A DNA stretch of 64,000 bases from Pedobacter sp. WC2423 (GCF_040822065.1 NZ_CP162005.1:2294001-2358000), one strand, 5' to 3'. Shown: positions 18,432-26,931, counted from the first letter of the stretch. Translations and numbers: made by a program. Notes: generated by a model not told the origin, from the sequence alone.

Positions 18432-18596
18432 TCTACAAATTCTTGCTCATTCAACCGGGAAATGGGTAAGCCTAAAAAAGCGGAAGATCTAATCTTTCGT
18501 TTTAATAACCACCGATACAAACAGCTATAATACTATAAAGTCTATTATTTACATGTCTTTAATTTTCATCGGCAGTATTCGGCAATATAAAGAAAA

Positions 18597-19064
18597 CTAC
18601 CTTTTTTTAGATTTTATTAACTTTTGTAATGTCTTAACATCGGTGATGTCCTGTCTACGGCCGGAGACTTGTTTATTTTTCACGAGATCGTTAAGGCCGA
18701 TATAGTTGATGACAAGATCATCCTCGAGTTCTATCTTTTCCATATTTAAAATCGCCTCACTAAACTTAACTCCATCAATGAGGTTCAGCACATCAATCCG
18801 TAATGGTGGATATCCAATCTGGCTAATTAATCCTTCAGTTAAAAAATCCTCCTTTTGGAAGCCAAGAGATTGCAACCCAAAATCATTCACAACTTTGAGC
18901 ATTCGAATTGCATTTTCTTCAGATACATTGATCCAAATATCGAGGTCACCTGTGTGGCGAGGCTTACCATGAAATGCCAGTGCATAGCCTCCCACAACCA
19001 TGTACTCAACATCGTATTGGTTTAACAATTTAATAAAATCTTCAAAATCTTCGGCTAACGTCAT
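18597..19064 (-). CDS. Nucleotidyltransferase-fold protein, copy 2
   Basis: 155 residues, six differences from copy 1 (all outside the VVGGYALAFHG and RHTGDLDIWI motifs). Same four-base overlap with its upstream partner. The conservation of motif residues in both copies suggests that both stayed functional after duplication. Confidence 0.78.
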   Translation of the reverse strand: MTLAEDFEDFIKLLNQYDVEYMVVGGYALAFHGKPRHTGDLDIWINVSEENAIRMLKVVNDFGLQSLGFQKEDFLTEGLISQIGYPPLRIDVLNLIDGVKFSEAILNMEKIELEDDLVINYIGLNDLVKNKQVSGRRQDITDVKTLQKLIKSKKR

Positions 19065-19492
19065 GCGTACATTCTTTTCTTTACCAGCTTAGTTTTATCC
19101 ATTCTTTGTCCCTTTGTTAAAGATTGAGAAATGATGTAAGTAACTGCAGCAGCACGCTCTTTTACCGGTCGGCCCAACCAATATTTCAGATCATGTTGTT
19201 CATCATTGGCATCTTTCATCATAACCCTTCTTAGTACAGGTACAATTTTTCTAATTCGGGGTTCAGGAACAGGCTTAGGCTTTAAAATAATATTTTTACG
19301 TTCTATTCGTATTTCCTGATTTTCATAAGCGACTTTAGCCTTACTCAAATAATTACTTATGGTGTTGTAATTAAACTGTGAATAGCTTAAACAAAAGTTC
19401 TTTAGATTAGAAAACACTTCAAAAGGATTCTCTGTGTTATTTTTCCAAAAAACTACGACTACTCTCTTTTCTTGAATAATTAGCCTTTCCAT
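19061..19492 (-). CDS. Nucleotidyltransferase partner protein, copy 2
   Basis: 143 residues, seven differences from copy 1, with the KYWLGRPVKERAAAV block unchanged. It precedes and overlaps the nucleotidyltransferase gene. As in copy 1, TATATTTG is placed four bases before the ATG, so if that is the -7 box the transcript would be nearly leaderless. Confidence 0.7.
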   Translation of the reverse strand: MERLIIQEKRVVVVFWKNNTENPFEVFSNLKNFCLSYSQFNYNTISNYLSKAKVAYENQEIRIERKNIILKPKPVPEPRIRKIVPVLRRVMMKDANDEQHDLKYWLGRPVKERAAAVTYIISQSLTKGQRMDKTKLVKKRMYA

Positions 19493-19607
19493 ATATCAAA
19501 TATAACAAACATCATAACAATATTAGTCATAAAAAGATAAAATTGTCCCGATTGCCTCCTTATAATTCTTAACCCACTCACTCAAAAAACCATTAAAAAC
19601 CAACCGG

Positions 19608-19632
19608 CCCTCTCTAGGTTATGTAGAGAGGG
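19608..19632. repeat. CCCTCTCT/AGAGAGGG hairpin, copy 2
   Basis: Second occurrence of the hairpin at 14772-14796, inside module copy 2. Confidence 0.6.
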
Positions 19633-19664
19633 ATGCAAATGCCAGAAAAACTTACGGACAGTAA

Positions 19665-19703
19665 ATAACAAAGCCCGGATCATAAGATCACGGGCTTTGT
19701 TAT
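19665..19703 (-). terminator. 13-bp hairpin terminator
   Basis: ATAACAAAGCCCG (19665-19677) pairs with 19691-19703. It shares the AACAAAGCCCG arm with the hairpin at 16681 and lies after the decayed DUF1016 frame. Confidence 0.65.
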
Positions 19704-19718
19704 ACCTTTGAAATAGGT

Positions 19719-19879
19719 CTAAAGACTATAACATACACCAAAGTGTCTAAGCAGTGGGACTTTCAATAAAAACTCCTGCAACTTATCAATAATGGTTTGT
19801 TCAAGTTCCTGTTCGTAAAAAGTAGTATTGGCTTTTAAGTTCAGGAGTTTCAGTACATAGGGATCACTTCTTCCCACTT
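19719..19879 (-). pseudogene. Fragment of a DUF1016/YhcG-type nuclease gene
   Basis: The minus-strand frame reads RSDPYVLKLLNLKANTTFYE and then EQELEQTIIDKLQEFLLKV, which matches the middle of DUF1016 (YhcG) proteins of the PD-(D/E)XK superfamily (usual form RDPYVLEFLNL...). Only about 50 codons remain, with no start and an early stop. It is a remnant left between immunity gene B and module copy 2. Confidence 0.6.
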
Positions 19880-19880
19880 T

Positions 19881-20453
19881 TTAAATGTCTATTATTTTTA
19901 ATTTACTATAAAAATCATTGTATAATTCATTTAATAAGCGTTGAATATCAGCATGTTCAAGTACCTTATAGTCAGAACCATCACTTCGCTTTTCCCAAAA
20001 ATAATTATTGTAAATAAAATCCTTTAAATCAGCGACAGAAGAATCCCCATAGATATTATCGAGGTCCTCTGCATTTATTTGAATAAAAAAATCCTGAATT
20101 AGATTTATAGAATTTAAAATATCTAATGAAGATTTCTTATCTTCTAATAAGTTTAAGTTAAAATCAGCTAATAACTTTACATTATTAACATTGTATACTT
20201 GTTTTAAATTTTCTTCACAGACCCATTTCTTAAAATTCTGTTTATCCATGAATGGATGCTCTAATTTTTCTAAAGATGTCTCTAATAGATCCAAAGTTTT
20301 AAACACTATTAGCTTGGCACCTTTCACTAAAAGCTTATCATTTTCACAATCTAGCATATCAGTACCCCAGATTGTATATAAATCAACCTCCTTAAACTGA
20401 AGTTCAATCACATATTTTCTGTATTTCTCTGATTTATCAAAATTCTCAGTCAT
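19881..20453 (-). CDS. Probable cytosolic immunity protein (cassette B)
   Basis: 190 residues, acidic, mostly helical, without signal peptide or membrane segment. I do not recognise a domain. It follows the toxin tip at 20458 by four bases, the position and spacing of an immunity gene. The absence of any export signal points to a toxin that acts in the cytosol. Intact frame, although its toxin is frameshifted. Confidence 0.65.
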   Translation of the reverse strand: MTENFDKSEKYRKYVIELQFKEVDLYTIWGTDMLDCENDKLLVKGAKLIVFKTLDLLETSLEKLEHPFMDKQNFKKWVCEENLKQVYNVNNVKLLADFNLNLLEDKKSSLDILNSINLIQDFFIQINAEDLDNIYGDSSVADLKDFIYNNYFWEKRSDGSDYKVLEHADIQRLLNELYNDFYSKLKIIDI

Positions 20454-20457
20454 ATTA

Positions 20458-21200
20458 TTAATTTTTAGGCCGCTTATCTCTAAACCACTTTTTCGCCATA
20501 TTATTAGGAGTACTTTGTCCCCTCTTTTTATCTTGGATTGAATTACTTTTTTCGTCGGCTAATTGACCGTCCGATTTGTTCTTCCAATCAACATCTTTCA
20601 CATTTGGAGGATAACCATATTGGTCAGGCCAAATGTTTCGATTTCCACCTTTTGAATATACTATTGATTTTCCATTTGCCATAGACGCTATCAATTGAGA
20701 TAAATTCTGCGCCCCATCAAGTAATTCTGCCCCACCTTTATTAATCGTGGGATACCAGATATCAATCCCCTAGCACCTATATATAAAGGGAATTCCATTT
20801 TTACAGGTTTAATTTTAGCTGTAATGGCCACCTCTTCTAAATTAGTACCTAATTCAGCATTTTTCTTTAAATATTGTGCAGACATCTCAGGAGTTAACTG
20901 ATTTCCATTTAATTCACTGGTTTTCCCATCTTTATCCGTCTGATAAAAATGATCAGGACCAGGTTTGATAACTACATTATCAAGCTTACCATCCGGTCCA
21001 AAATTATAATCATTACGGATACCAACTGGCACATCTACACTCATCCCATCCGGATCTGTATTATTAACAGGATTATTTAAAGTGTAGTTGTATGGAGAAG
21101 CGTCCCCATAGTCTTCTGACATCGGATCTACAACGTTCCACCTCCCAATAACCGGATCATAGAACCTTGCCCCGTAATCGTACTTCTCTATATGTTTTAG
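20458..21200 (-). pseudogene. Orphan Rhs core end with toxin domain of unknown type, frameshifted (tip B)
   Basis: The core end [20 protein letters not shown] begins five codons after the stop of immunity gene A, in the same frame. The frame continues to YIGARGL and then leaves register. Reading the next frame gives [20 protein letters not shown] and on to the C-terminal toxin KSIVYSKGGNRNIWPDQYGY...KKWFRDKRPKN. Adding one G to the G-run near 20768 restores one frame. The short basic C-terminal domain might be a nuclease, but no known active site is visible. Confidence 0.65.
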
Positions 21201-21692
21201 TTAATCCTGCCCTACTCTTGGTTCATCAAAAATCTTTATAATCGAACTATATTCCCAAGCTTTTTTTGAATTATTATAGACTAGTTTCAGTCGCCTTTTA
21301 TCAATGAATGTAAAAAACTTATATGTTCCAAAATACTGGTCATCCTTCGTATTTGTTATTTCCAGTATAATTTCCATTACGCCATTTCCAATTTTATTAA
21401 AATTAACGGACAAGACCGTTACATTTTTCACCTTTCTTAGATGACTTTCAAATGCCGTATCGTTTAGATAATATAATATATTAAATGATCGATCTCGGTC
21501 CTCTCTTTTGACGGTATCGATAATGGATATATATTTAGGAATCACATAATTCAAGTTCTTACCATTAATAATTGACAAATCAGATGCACTGGAATATGCG
21601 TGTTTTAATATATCATACAATTTGACCGACTGTCCACTAGCATTTAAAGTTAATAAAACAGCAATTATTAAGATTTTAAATTTGTAATGCAT
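21201..21692 (-). CDS. Secreted probable immunity protein to the JAMM-like toxin
   Basis: 163 residues with a cleavable signal peptide ([20 protein letters not shown], cleavage near residue 20). The mature part is a mixed alpha-beta domain with no motif I recognise. Its start overlaps the toxin stop (TAATG at 21690-21694), typical of toxin-immunity pairs. Export suggests protection in the periplasm; this is an inference. Confidence 0.68.
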   Translation of the reverse strand: MHYKFKILIIAVLLTLNASGQSVKLYDILKHAYSSASDLSIINGKNLNYVIPKYISIIDTVKREDRDRSFNILYYLNDTAFESHLRKVKNVTVLSVNFNKIGNGVMEIILEITNTKDDQYFGTYKFFTFIDKRRLKLVYNNSKKAWEYSSIIKIFDEPRVGQD

Positions 21693-22609
21693 TATCTTAT
21701 GTTTAGATTGGGTAAATGTGTCATATAATTTTGAACTCTTATTGAAGATGTATTAGACTTGAATGTACCGTAATTCATAGTTCTAATATCACCTACTTGA
21801 TTATAAAAGGTTATAGTTTTATTAAAGTTGGCCGGATTTAAAGGCATATACTTACCTGAATTACTCACTGCATTAGTTACATCGGCTGTTGTTATATTAC
21901 CTGTGTTGTTTTGCACATCATACCCTAGTACTACATTTGGCTGCCCATAAACCGAACCAGCTCTATCTCCCGCAGAAGAACCACTTCCTCCAACAGAAAT
22001 GTTACCTGTTGCAGGATCTGATTTAATAACTGCACCATGAGTATGCCCATCATAGCTTATAGTATTTCCAGAGGAAGCTAAAGCCGCTATTGCCCTACCC
22101 GTTTGAACACTGGTATTACCAGTACTTGAAACTGTTTGCATATTTTGCTGCCCTCTATTATTACCTACACCAAAACCCTGTTCATTCATACCATTAGATT
22201 CCATAGTAGCAAATGCATTATCCATTGTACTAATCTCATTGGAAGTTGGGTTATTAATCAAATCTTTATAATTACTTTCATTGATGCTGACTTTGCCATT
22301 TGTTATAGAGGAAGTAATCGCTTGTTCTGTTGATGTTGTCATAGCAACTTTAACTTTACCATTATCAACCCCATCTGTTCCAAGAAAATTACAACCTGAT
22401 CCGTAATAATCTGTATACATTCCATCTACATCAATAAAACGTATTGGATTATTTAAGGCATAACTATATGGACTAAATTTTCTTGAAATCTCAGAAAGTG
22501 GGTCTACAGTATCGAAACGCCCAATTACCGGATCATAAAAACGAGCGCCGTAATCATACTCCCTTATGCAACCTTTTTTAGGTTTGCCGGATTTGCTGGC
22601 CGCACTTTT
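21692..22609 (-). CDS. Orphan Rhs core end with JAMM/JAB-like protease toxin (tip A)
   Basis: The frame is open from 22609; the core end [20 protein letters not shown] begins near 22564 and there is no ATG before it. The first ATG is at 22420, after the core. Counted from that Met, E80, H126-T-H128 and S149-A-G-D152 make the JAMM metal pattern E...HxH...SxxD, in the sequence SYDGHTHG and [11 protein letters not shown]-like domains are known as toxin tips of Rhs proteins and act as peptidases or deubiquitinase-like enzymes. The tip is intact but lacks a normal start, so expression is uncertain. Confidence 0.75.
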   Translation of the reverse strand, partial: KSAASKSGKPKKGCIREYDYGARFYDPVIGRFDTVDPLSEISRKFSPYSYALNNPIRFIDVDGMYTDYYGSGCNFLGTDGVDNGKVKVAMTTSTEQAITSSITNGKVSINESNYKDLINNPTSNEISTMDNAFATMESNGMNEQGFGVGNNRGQQNMQTVSSTGNTSVQTGRAIAALASSGNTISYDGHTHGAVIKSDPATGNISVGGSGSSAGDRAGSVYGQPNVVLGYDVQNNTGNITTADVTNAVSNSGKYMPLNPANFNKTITFYNQVGDIRTMNYGTFKSNTSSIRVQNYMTHLPNLNIR

Positions 22610-22786
22610 TTAGTGCTATAAAGAACTTTCCTTTCCCGTAAAGTTAGTGCTTTATTTGAGTTTACTGGTTGCACTTGCTTGGCTTTTTTTGTTGGAGATT
22701 CGACTTTGAAGGTGCGGAACTATGAAAGGCAGTGCTGATTCGTTAGTACATCTGTTACAGCAAAGATAGCCCCGAAAGTAAAGCAG
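22546..22786. repeat. ~240-bp leader repeat upstream of tip A (matches 16376-16613)
   Basis: Second copy of the block upstream of tip D. It gives 240 bp of homology, plus the core end, for recombination between the two tips. Confidence 0.75.
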
Positions 22787-23488
22787 TAAAGGACTTTCGC
22801 GGCATAAACGCACACAGCCTTCGCCCTCAAAAAGGCCATTTATTCCACGATCCCTTGACAGCTTCACTTTCTTAGGCTCTGGGTGGCTTAACAAATGAAC
22901 TCCCTGAACCTCTGATGAAAGGATGGCAATTTGCTCCCACCAGAGATAAAAAGAGCTTTGGCAGAGCGGAGGATAAGAGCGGCTCTTTTTATCCTTGAGA
23001 GGTTGGGCGGGCGCACTGTCCCTGTTTCAGGGGGTGAATTAAGTTCTCCCGACCAGTCCTGCACTGCCACCATCAACGAACAACACCATGCTGCCGCAGG
23101 CTTTGCCGCTGACCGACTGGAAGGAGACGGCATATATTAACAAAGGCAAATGCTGCTTTTCGCAGGCGTTTGCCTGCACTGTAGGCAGTGGAAGCCGATA
23201 GCCTGGCTGACACCTTTTTTTTAGAAAGTACTTTGGCTATGGGCTGGAACGGGAGCGCTGGCCGAGGGTGGGACGAGCGGCTATTTAATATAATATCCAT
23301 TATAATACCAGCACTGGAATTGAACCAAAGTCATGGATTACTCTGCTACGTTTATAATGTGTATTATGTTATTTAGCTTTGGGCCGGTTCTTCACCGGCA
23401 GCAGAGCGAGCGGAATGACTGCAAAAGACAGAGAGAAGCGAGCTCTTGCGAGCTGGCTGGATTTTGATGGACTGGGGGCGTGCGCTGG
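22787..23488. other. G+C-richer stretch without a convincing gene
   Basis: About 700 bp visibly richer in G+C than its surroundings. Several overlapping open frames exist on both strands, none with a recognisable domain, good start or plausible composition. It is likely a remnant or attachment-type region linked to the neighbouring ORF6N gene and recombinase. Confidence 0.4.
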
Positions 23489-24022
23489 TTACTTTCCTTT
23501 TCGCTTAAAGCCTATTTCTGTTCTTGGCTGCTCTTCCTTTTCAATGAATTTACTTAGATAAGTGAACAGTACTTCTATCTTTTCATCCTGTTTTATCAGT
23601 TTCTTTTCCACTTGTTCAACAAGTAGAGAGACATCTTTATGTAACAGTATGACCTCCCTTAACTTCACAAATACCTCTATGATACGTATGCTCATCTGTA
23701 TTGCCTTTTCACTCTTCAGTACATTCGACAACATCAATACACCATGTTCTGTGAACACATAAGGAAAAGCTCCTCCAAGCACCTGTTTTGATGGTATCGC
23801 ATTTTGCGATACCATGTCTTCTACTTCAGCTTCGGTCAGCTGCATCATAAAGTTTTCAGGAAACCTTTCCTTATTACGCTTCACCTGCTCTCTTAAACGT
23901 ATAGCCTTAACACCATAGATTTCAGCCAGATCCCTGTCCAGCATTACTTTATGTCCCCGGATCATATAGATCTTCTTCATCACCACTTCATCAGGTATAC
24001 TTACAGTATTTAGTACGCTCAT
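23489..24022 (-). CDS. ORF6N domain-containing protein
   Basis: 177 residues. The N-terminal ORF6N DNA-binding domain is clear: KKIYMIRGHKVMLDRDLAEI, LREQVKRNKERFPENFMMQL and GGAFPYVFTEHGVLMLSNVL. The C-terminal part is a helical, lysine-rich tail. The family is found in phage and mobile-element genes and presumably binds DNA; targets unknown. The coding sequence includes a perfect 11-bp palindrome (23791-23815). It follows the truncated recombinase, both on the minus strand. Confidence 0.85.
   Translation of the reverse strand: MSVLNTVSIPDEVVMKKIYMIRGHKVMLDRDLAEIYGVKAIRLREQVKRNKERFPENFMMQLTEAEVEDMVSQNAIPSKQVLGGAFPYVFTEHGVLMLSNVLKSEKAIQMSIRIIEVFVKLREVILLHKDVSLLVEQVEKKLIKQDEKIEVLFTYLSKFIEKEEQPRTEIGFKRKGK
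23791..23815. repeat. Perfect palindrome inside the ORF6N gene
   Basis: ATGGTATCGCA - TTT - TGCGATACCAT, within the codons for MVSQNAIPS. Related to the hairpin at 18405-18431; could be an operator bound by the encoded protein or a neutral coincidence. Confidence 0.5.
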
Positions 24023-24060
24023 TGTACAAAGGTATTCAGGTATGTATTCAACTTGGTTAT

Positions 24061-24831
24061 TTATGTTAGTGGATGGTGTTTATTCAAAGCCTCTTTCAAG
24101 TCTTCCAGGTTACTGGTTTGATAACGCTCGGTACTGCTGACATATTTATGTCCTGCCATATACTGAACTGTCCGTAAGTCCTTTTCTTTCAACCATTCGG
24201 TAATCACACTTTTACGGAGCTGCACTGCATTTTTATATTTCGGGTTCAGCCTGCGTAAAGCCTGGTTCAGGTGATATAAGCTGTTTTTGATATTTTCACA
24301 ACCATCCATACTGATGAACAACTGACTGGTTTGTTCGGCTGCTTTCATCAATTTAGGCTTTCTCCCGGAACGTTCTGCTATTCTGTTAACCAAGATCTTA
24401 GAACGGGTCACATGGATATATTCATACAGTTCCATGATCTGGAAGGCTTCCAGTTTGAGCCTGCTGTTGGTATGCTCATTTGCTGGCACATAGACCTTTC
24501 CTTCTTTTAACCTGGTATGTTCTGCCTTTAGCTGATGCAGCTCCTGACTAGTCAAACCCTGGTAGACCAGTAAAGACAAGATGACTTTATTACGCTGACT
24601 ACGATCATCCTTAACTGTATAACTTTCATACAAAGCTTCCAGCTCTTGTTTCTCCAACAGGTCATGGGGAACAGTCCGGATACTTCCTTTAAGACTGATA
24701 CCGGCAGCAGGATTATAACCTATCTTATTCTCCTGTTGAAGATAAGCAAAGTAATACCGGACAGATAACAACATCCTATTGATCCTGTTCACACTCTTCC
24801 CCTGCTGCTTCCAGCAGTCGGCAAAGCCCAG
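24061..24831 (-). pseudogene. Tyrosine recombinase, N-terminally truncated
   Basis: Phage-integrase fold. The frame is open from about 24831 (LGFADCWKQQGKSVNRINRM), joined to the immunity fragment upstream; a GTG at 24792 is the first possible start. The SAM-like core-binding domain lacks its first part. The catalytic domain keeps LRKSVITEW, GHKYVSSTERYQ with the tyrosine nucleophile, but the first catalytic Arg is replaced (GLTSQEL instead of GLRxxEL) and the HxxR His is Val (VQLR). This form is familiar from Bacteroidota mobile loci. Activity doubtful. Confidence 0.7.
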
Positions 24832-25019
24832 GATACTTTACCAGCTTTATATATTGTTACTTTTCCATTAGCCTTTCCTTCTGAATTGTGGTTGATAAAT
24901 GTGGCATCTTGCTTAAAAAGCTTTACACATTTCATTTGAATTTTTTCCCGATTAAAGTAAAAAATTATAGCAGCACTGATACCAATAAAGAATAACAAAT
25001 TTTTATTCAATGATTTCAT
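24789..25019 (-). pseudogene. Truncated small membrane/secreted protein, probable immunity fragment
   Basis: 76 codons; an N-terminal hydrophobic segment (residues 8-21) is followed by HNSEGKANGKVTIYKAGKVS, after which the sequence runs into recombinase-derived DNA in another frame. It starts eight bases after the toxin tail at 25028, so it is probably the front part of that tail's immunity gene. Confidence 0.5.
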
Positions 25020-25027
25020 CTATTAAT

Positions 25028-25334
25028 TTATTTTTTCATTAATCTTGTTTTACCCAGCCAAGTAAATCTGCTAAAGTTTTCATAACCAAACCGCTTTATT
25101 TGTCTTCTCTTTGCTTCTGATTCCGTTACTATATCTTTTCTAACCGGATCAATCACCAAACGCTCTTATATCTATACCACCATATTTACCGAGTGAAGCG
25201 GCATTAGGTGACGGAGGTAAAACTTCTATAGGTTTTGTATAATCTCCTGGATTTGATGTAGAGGTTTTGGCTGCTAACTGAACTTGAAACGAATAGCAAT
25301 ACTGCTATAAGCTTGAAACATTAATTCCACGCAT
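25028..25334 (-). pseudogene. Remnant of the parent Rhs gene: signal peptide and N-terminus joined to a toxin tail
   Basis: From the ATG at 25332-25334 the frames give MRGINVSSL, then IAVLLFVSSSVSS (signal peptide, shifted), then AAKTSTSNPGDYTKPIEVLP, PSPNAASLGKYGGIDI. The last block is the usual start of mature Bacteroidota Rhs/YD-repeat proteins. Right after it the frame is lost and 25028-25150 reads DPVRKDIVTESEAKRRQIKR, FGYENFSRFTWLGKTRLMKK, a C-terminal toxin tail with a proper stop. The large repeat body between them is absent: an internal deletion. Confidence 0.65.
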
Positions 25335-25627
25335 AAAAATAAATAGACATTGTATTGATTGGGTATTATGATTTCGATTATCAGACCAATAAACATCATG
25401 GACTTTCGCCTACAATTTATCTTAAAAGAAGAACAAATCACATAACGCGATAAATATAGAAATTTATTTTCCAAACATTAACAACAAATAGACAGATAAA
25501 TTAAAAATAATTAATCCAATTTTGATTGACCTGTAAAACAAAGTATCGACAATTTCTTTAATTTCATCTTAAAGTAATTATACGAGCCTCCACCCCATTT
25601 AATTATGGGGTTCCTGCCAAATCTCTT

Positions 25628-25635
25628 TAGCTTTG
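25628..25635 (+). promoter_or_regulatory. -7 box TAGCTTTG for the MFS gene
   Basis: TAnnTTTG match about 55 bp before the ATG. The rest of 25335-25691 contains an AT-rich intergenic region and a 6-bp CCCCAT/ATGGGG hairpin just upstream of this box, but no gene I can support. Confidence 0.45.
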
Positions 25636-25691
25636 TGCCTTCATCTTAGCATTGAGGGATTTACTACACTTTAGAGGGATTATTTTAGGTT

Positions 25692-26894
25692 ATGCAAGCA
25701 GGTACAATTACGGATACATTTTCATCAAATGTCCGTTTAACAATAACAAAGTTCGTTACATTTACTTTTCTCGGCTACTTCACTATAGGTTTGTCACTGG
25801 CAGTACTACCAGTTTTCATTCATCAGCAATTGGGCTACAGTACAATGATTGCAGGGATAGTGATCAGCCTGCAATACGTAACGACTTTCCTGTTCCGGGG
25901 ATATGCCGGAAACATCGTTGACAAAAAAGGGCCAAAACCAGCAGTATTAATCGGTATGGGAGGATTTGCCATAAGCGGACTATTACTTTTTGCAGCCTAT
26001 TATTTCAAAGACATCCCGGAACTATGCTTAGGAATTCTGGTCTTAACCCGTTTCGTAAACGGCTTTGGAGAAGGATTGATTGGAGCTAGCCCTGTAAACT
26101 GGGCAATAATTGCAGTCGGCGATCAGCACACCGGCAAAGCCATATCTTTTAATGGTATTGCAAGTTACGGAGCACTGGCTTTAGGAGCACCCATGGGTGT
26201 AATTTTACATAACGCCTATGGCATCGGTAGTATCGGTATCCTGATTATTGTAGTCGGAACAATTGGATTCTTTTACGCCAGAACTCAGCAAGCTATGAAA
26301 GGAGACCAGAAAGAACCCAGACAACCCTTTCTCAAAGTACTAAAAACAGTATCACCCTATGGAATCTGCCTTGCCTTAGGAGGCCTGGGATTCGGTACAA
26401 TTTCTACCTTTATTACACTTTACTATGCTTCGCTAAACTGGGCAGGTGCAGTATTATGCCTATCTGTTTTCAGTCTGTTATTTATTGTTGGCCGTCTTAT
26501 CTTTGGCCGTTCTATCGAAAAATACGGAGGAATGAAAACAGCCATAGCATGTCTCGCCCTGGAGTCAGTGGGTCTGTTCATTCTTTCCCTGGCTACTACC
26601 CCTCACCTCGCACTCGTTGGCGCAGGATTTACAGGACTTGGCTTTTCTCTCATCTTTCCAGCCTTAGGCGTAGAAGCCGTTAAATTAGTGCCAGCCTCTA
26701 ACAAAGGCGCCGCATTGGGAGGTTACGGCTTATTTATAGATTTATCTCTTGGAATTACAGGACCATTAGTCGGCGCAGTGGCCAGTCATTTTGGAATGCT
26801 GTACATCTTTCCCTTTAGCATGACAGTTGTATTTATTGGTTTCGTACTCGCAGTACTCATTCATTATCAGCAAAAGAAAAGAACAATCAGCTAA
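25692..26894 (+). CDS. MFS transporter
   Basis: 400-residue major facilitator protein with 12 predicted membrane segments and the intersegment motif GNIVDKKGPKPAVLIG between TM2 and TM3. It resembles the YfcJ/YhhS group of small-molecule efflux proteins. The substrate cannot be predicted. It stands alone after the accessory region and ends before a tandem duplication and a strong shared terminator. Confidence 0.88.
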   Translation: MQAGTITDTFSSNVRLTITKFVTFTFLGYFTIGLSLAVLPVFIHQQLGYSTMIAGIVISLQYVTTFLFRGYAGNIVDKKGPKPAVLIGMGGFAISGLLLFAAYYFKDIPELCLGILVLTRFVNGFGEGLIGASPVNWAIIAVGDQHTGKAISFNGIASYGALALGAPMGVILHNAYGIGSIGILIIVVGTIGFFYARTQQAMKGDQKEPRQPFLKVLKTVSPYGICLALGGLGFGTISTFITLYYASLNWAGAVLCLSVFSLLFIVGRLIFGRSIEKYGGMKTAIACLALESVGLFILSLATTPHLALVGAGFTGLGFSLIFPALGVEAVKLVPASNKGAALGGYGLFIDLSLGITGPLVGAVASHFGMLYIFPFSMTVVFIGFVLAVLIHYQQKKRTIS

Positions 26895-26931
26895 CTTCTG
26901 ATCAGTACATTAAAGAAATTTAAGCTCCTTA

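Larger units (their letters stand above)
18451..19676. repeat. 1.23-kb module, copy 2 (matches 13614-14839)
   Basis: Same gene pair, flanks and hairpin as copy 1, in the same orientation, 4.84 kb away. The two copies bracket cassettes C and D and the orphan membrane immunity gene. Confidence 0.9.

Noticed and set aside
22652..23561. Several overlapping open frames in the G+C-rich stretch
   Set aside because: They overlap on both strands, have biased composition and no recognisable domain; the open frames are expected from the higher G+C content.
25274..25474. 66-codon minus-strand frame
   Set aside because: It runs through the fossil Rhs signal peptide in another frame and through AT-rich intergenic DNA.
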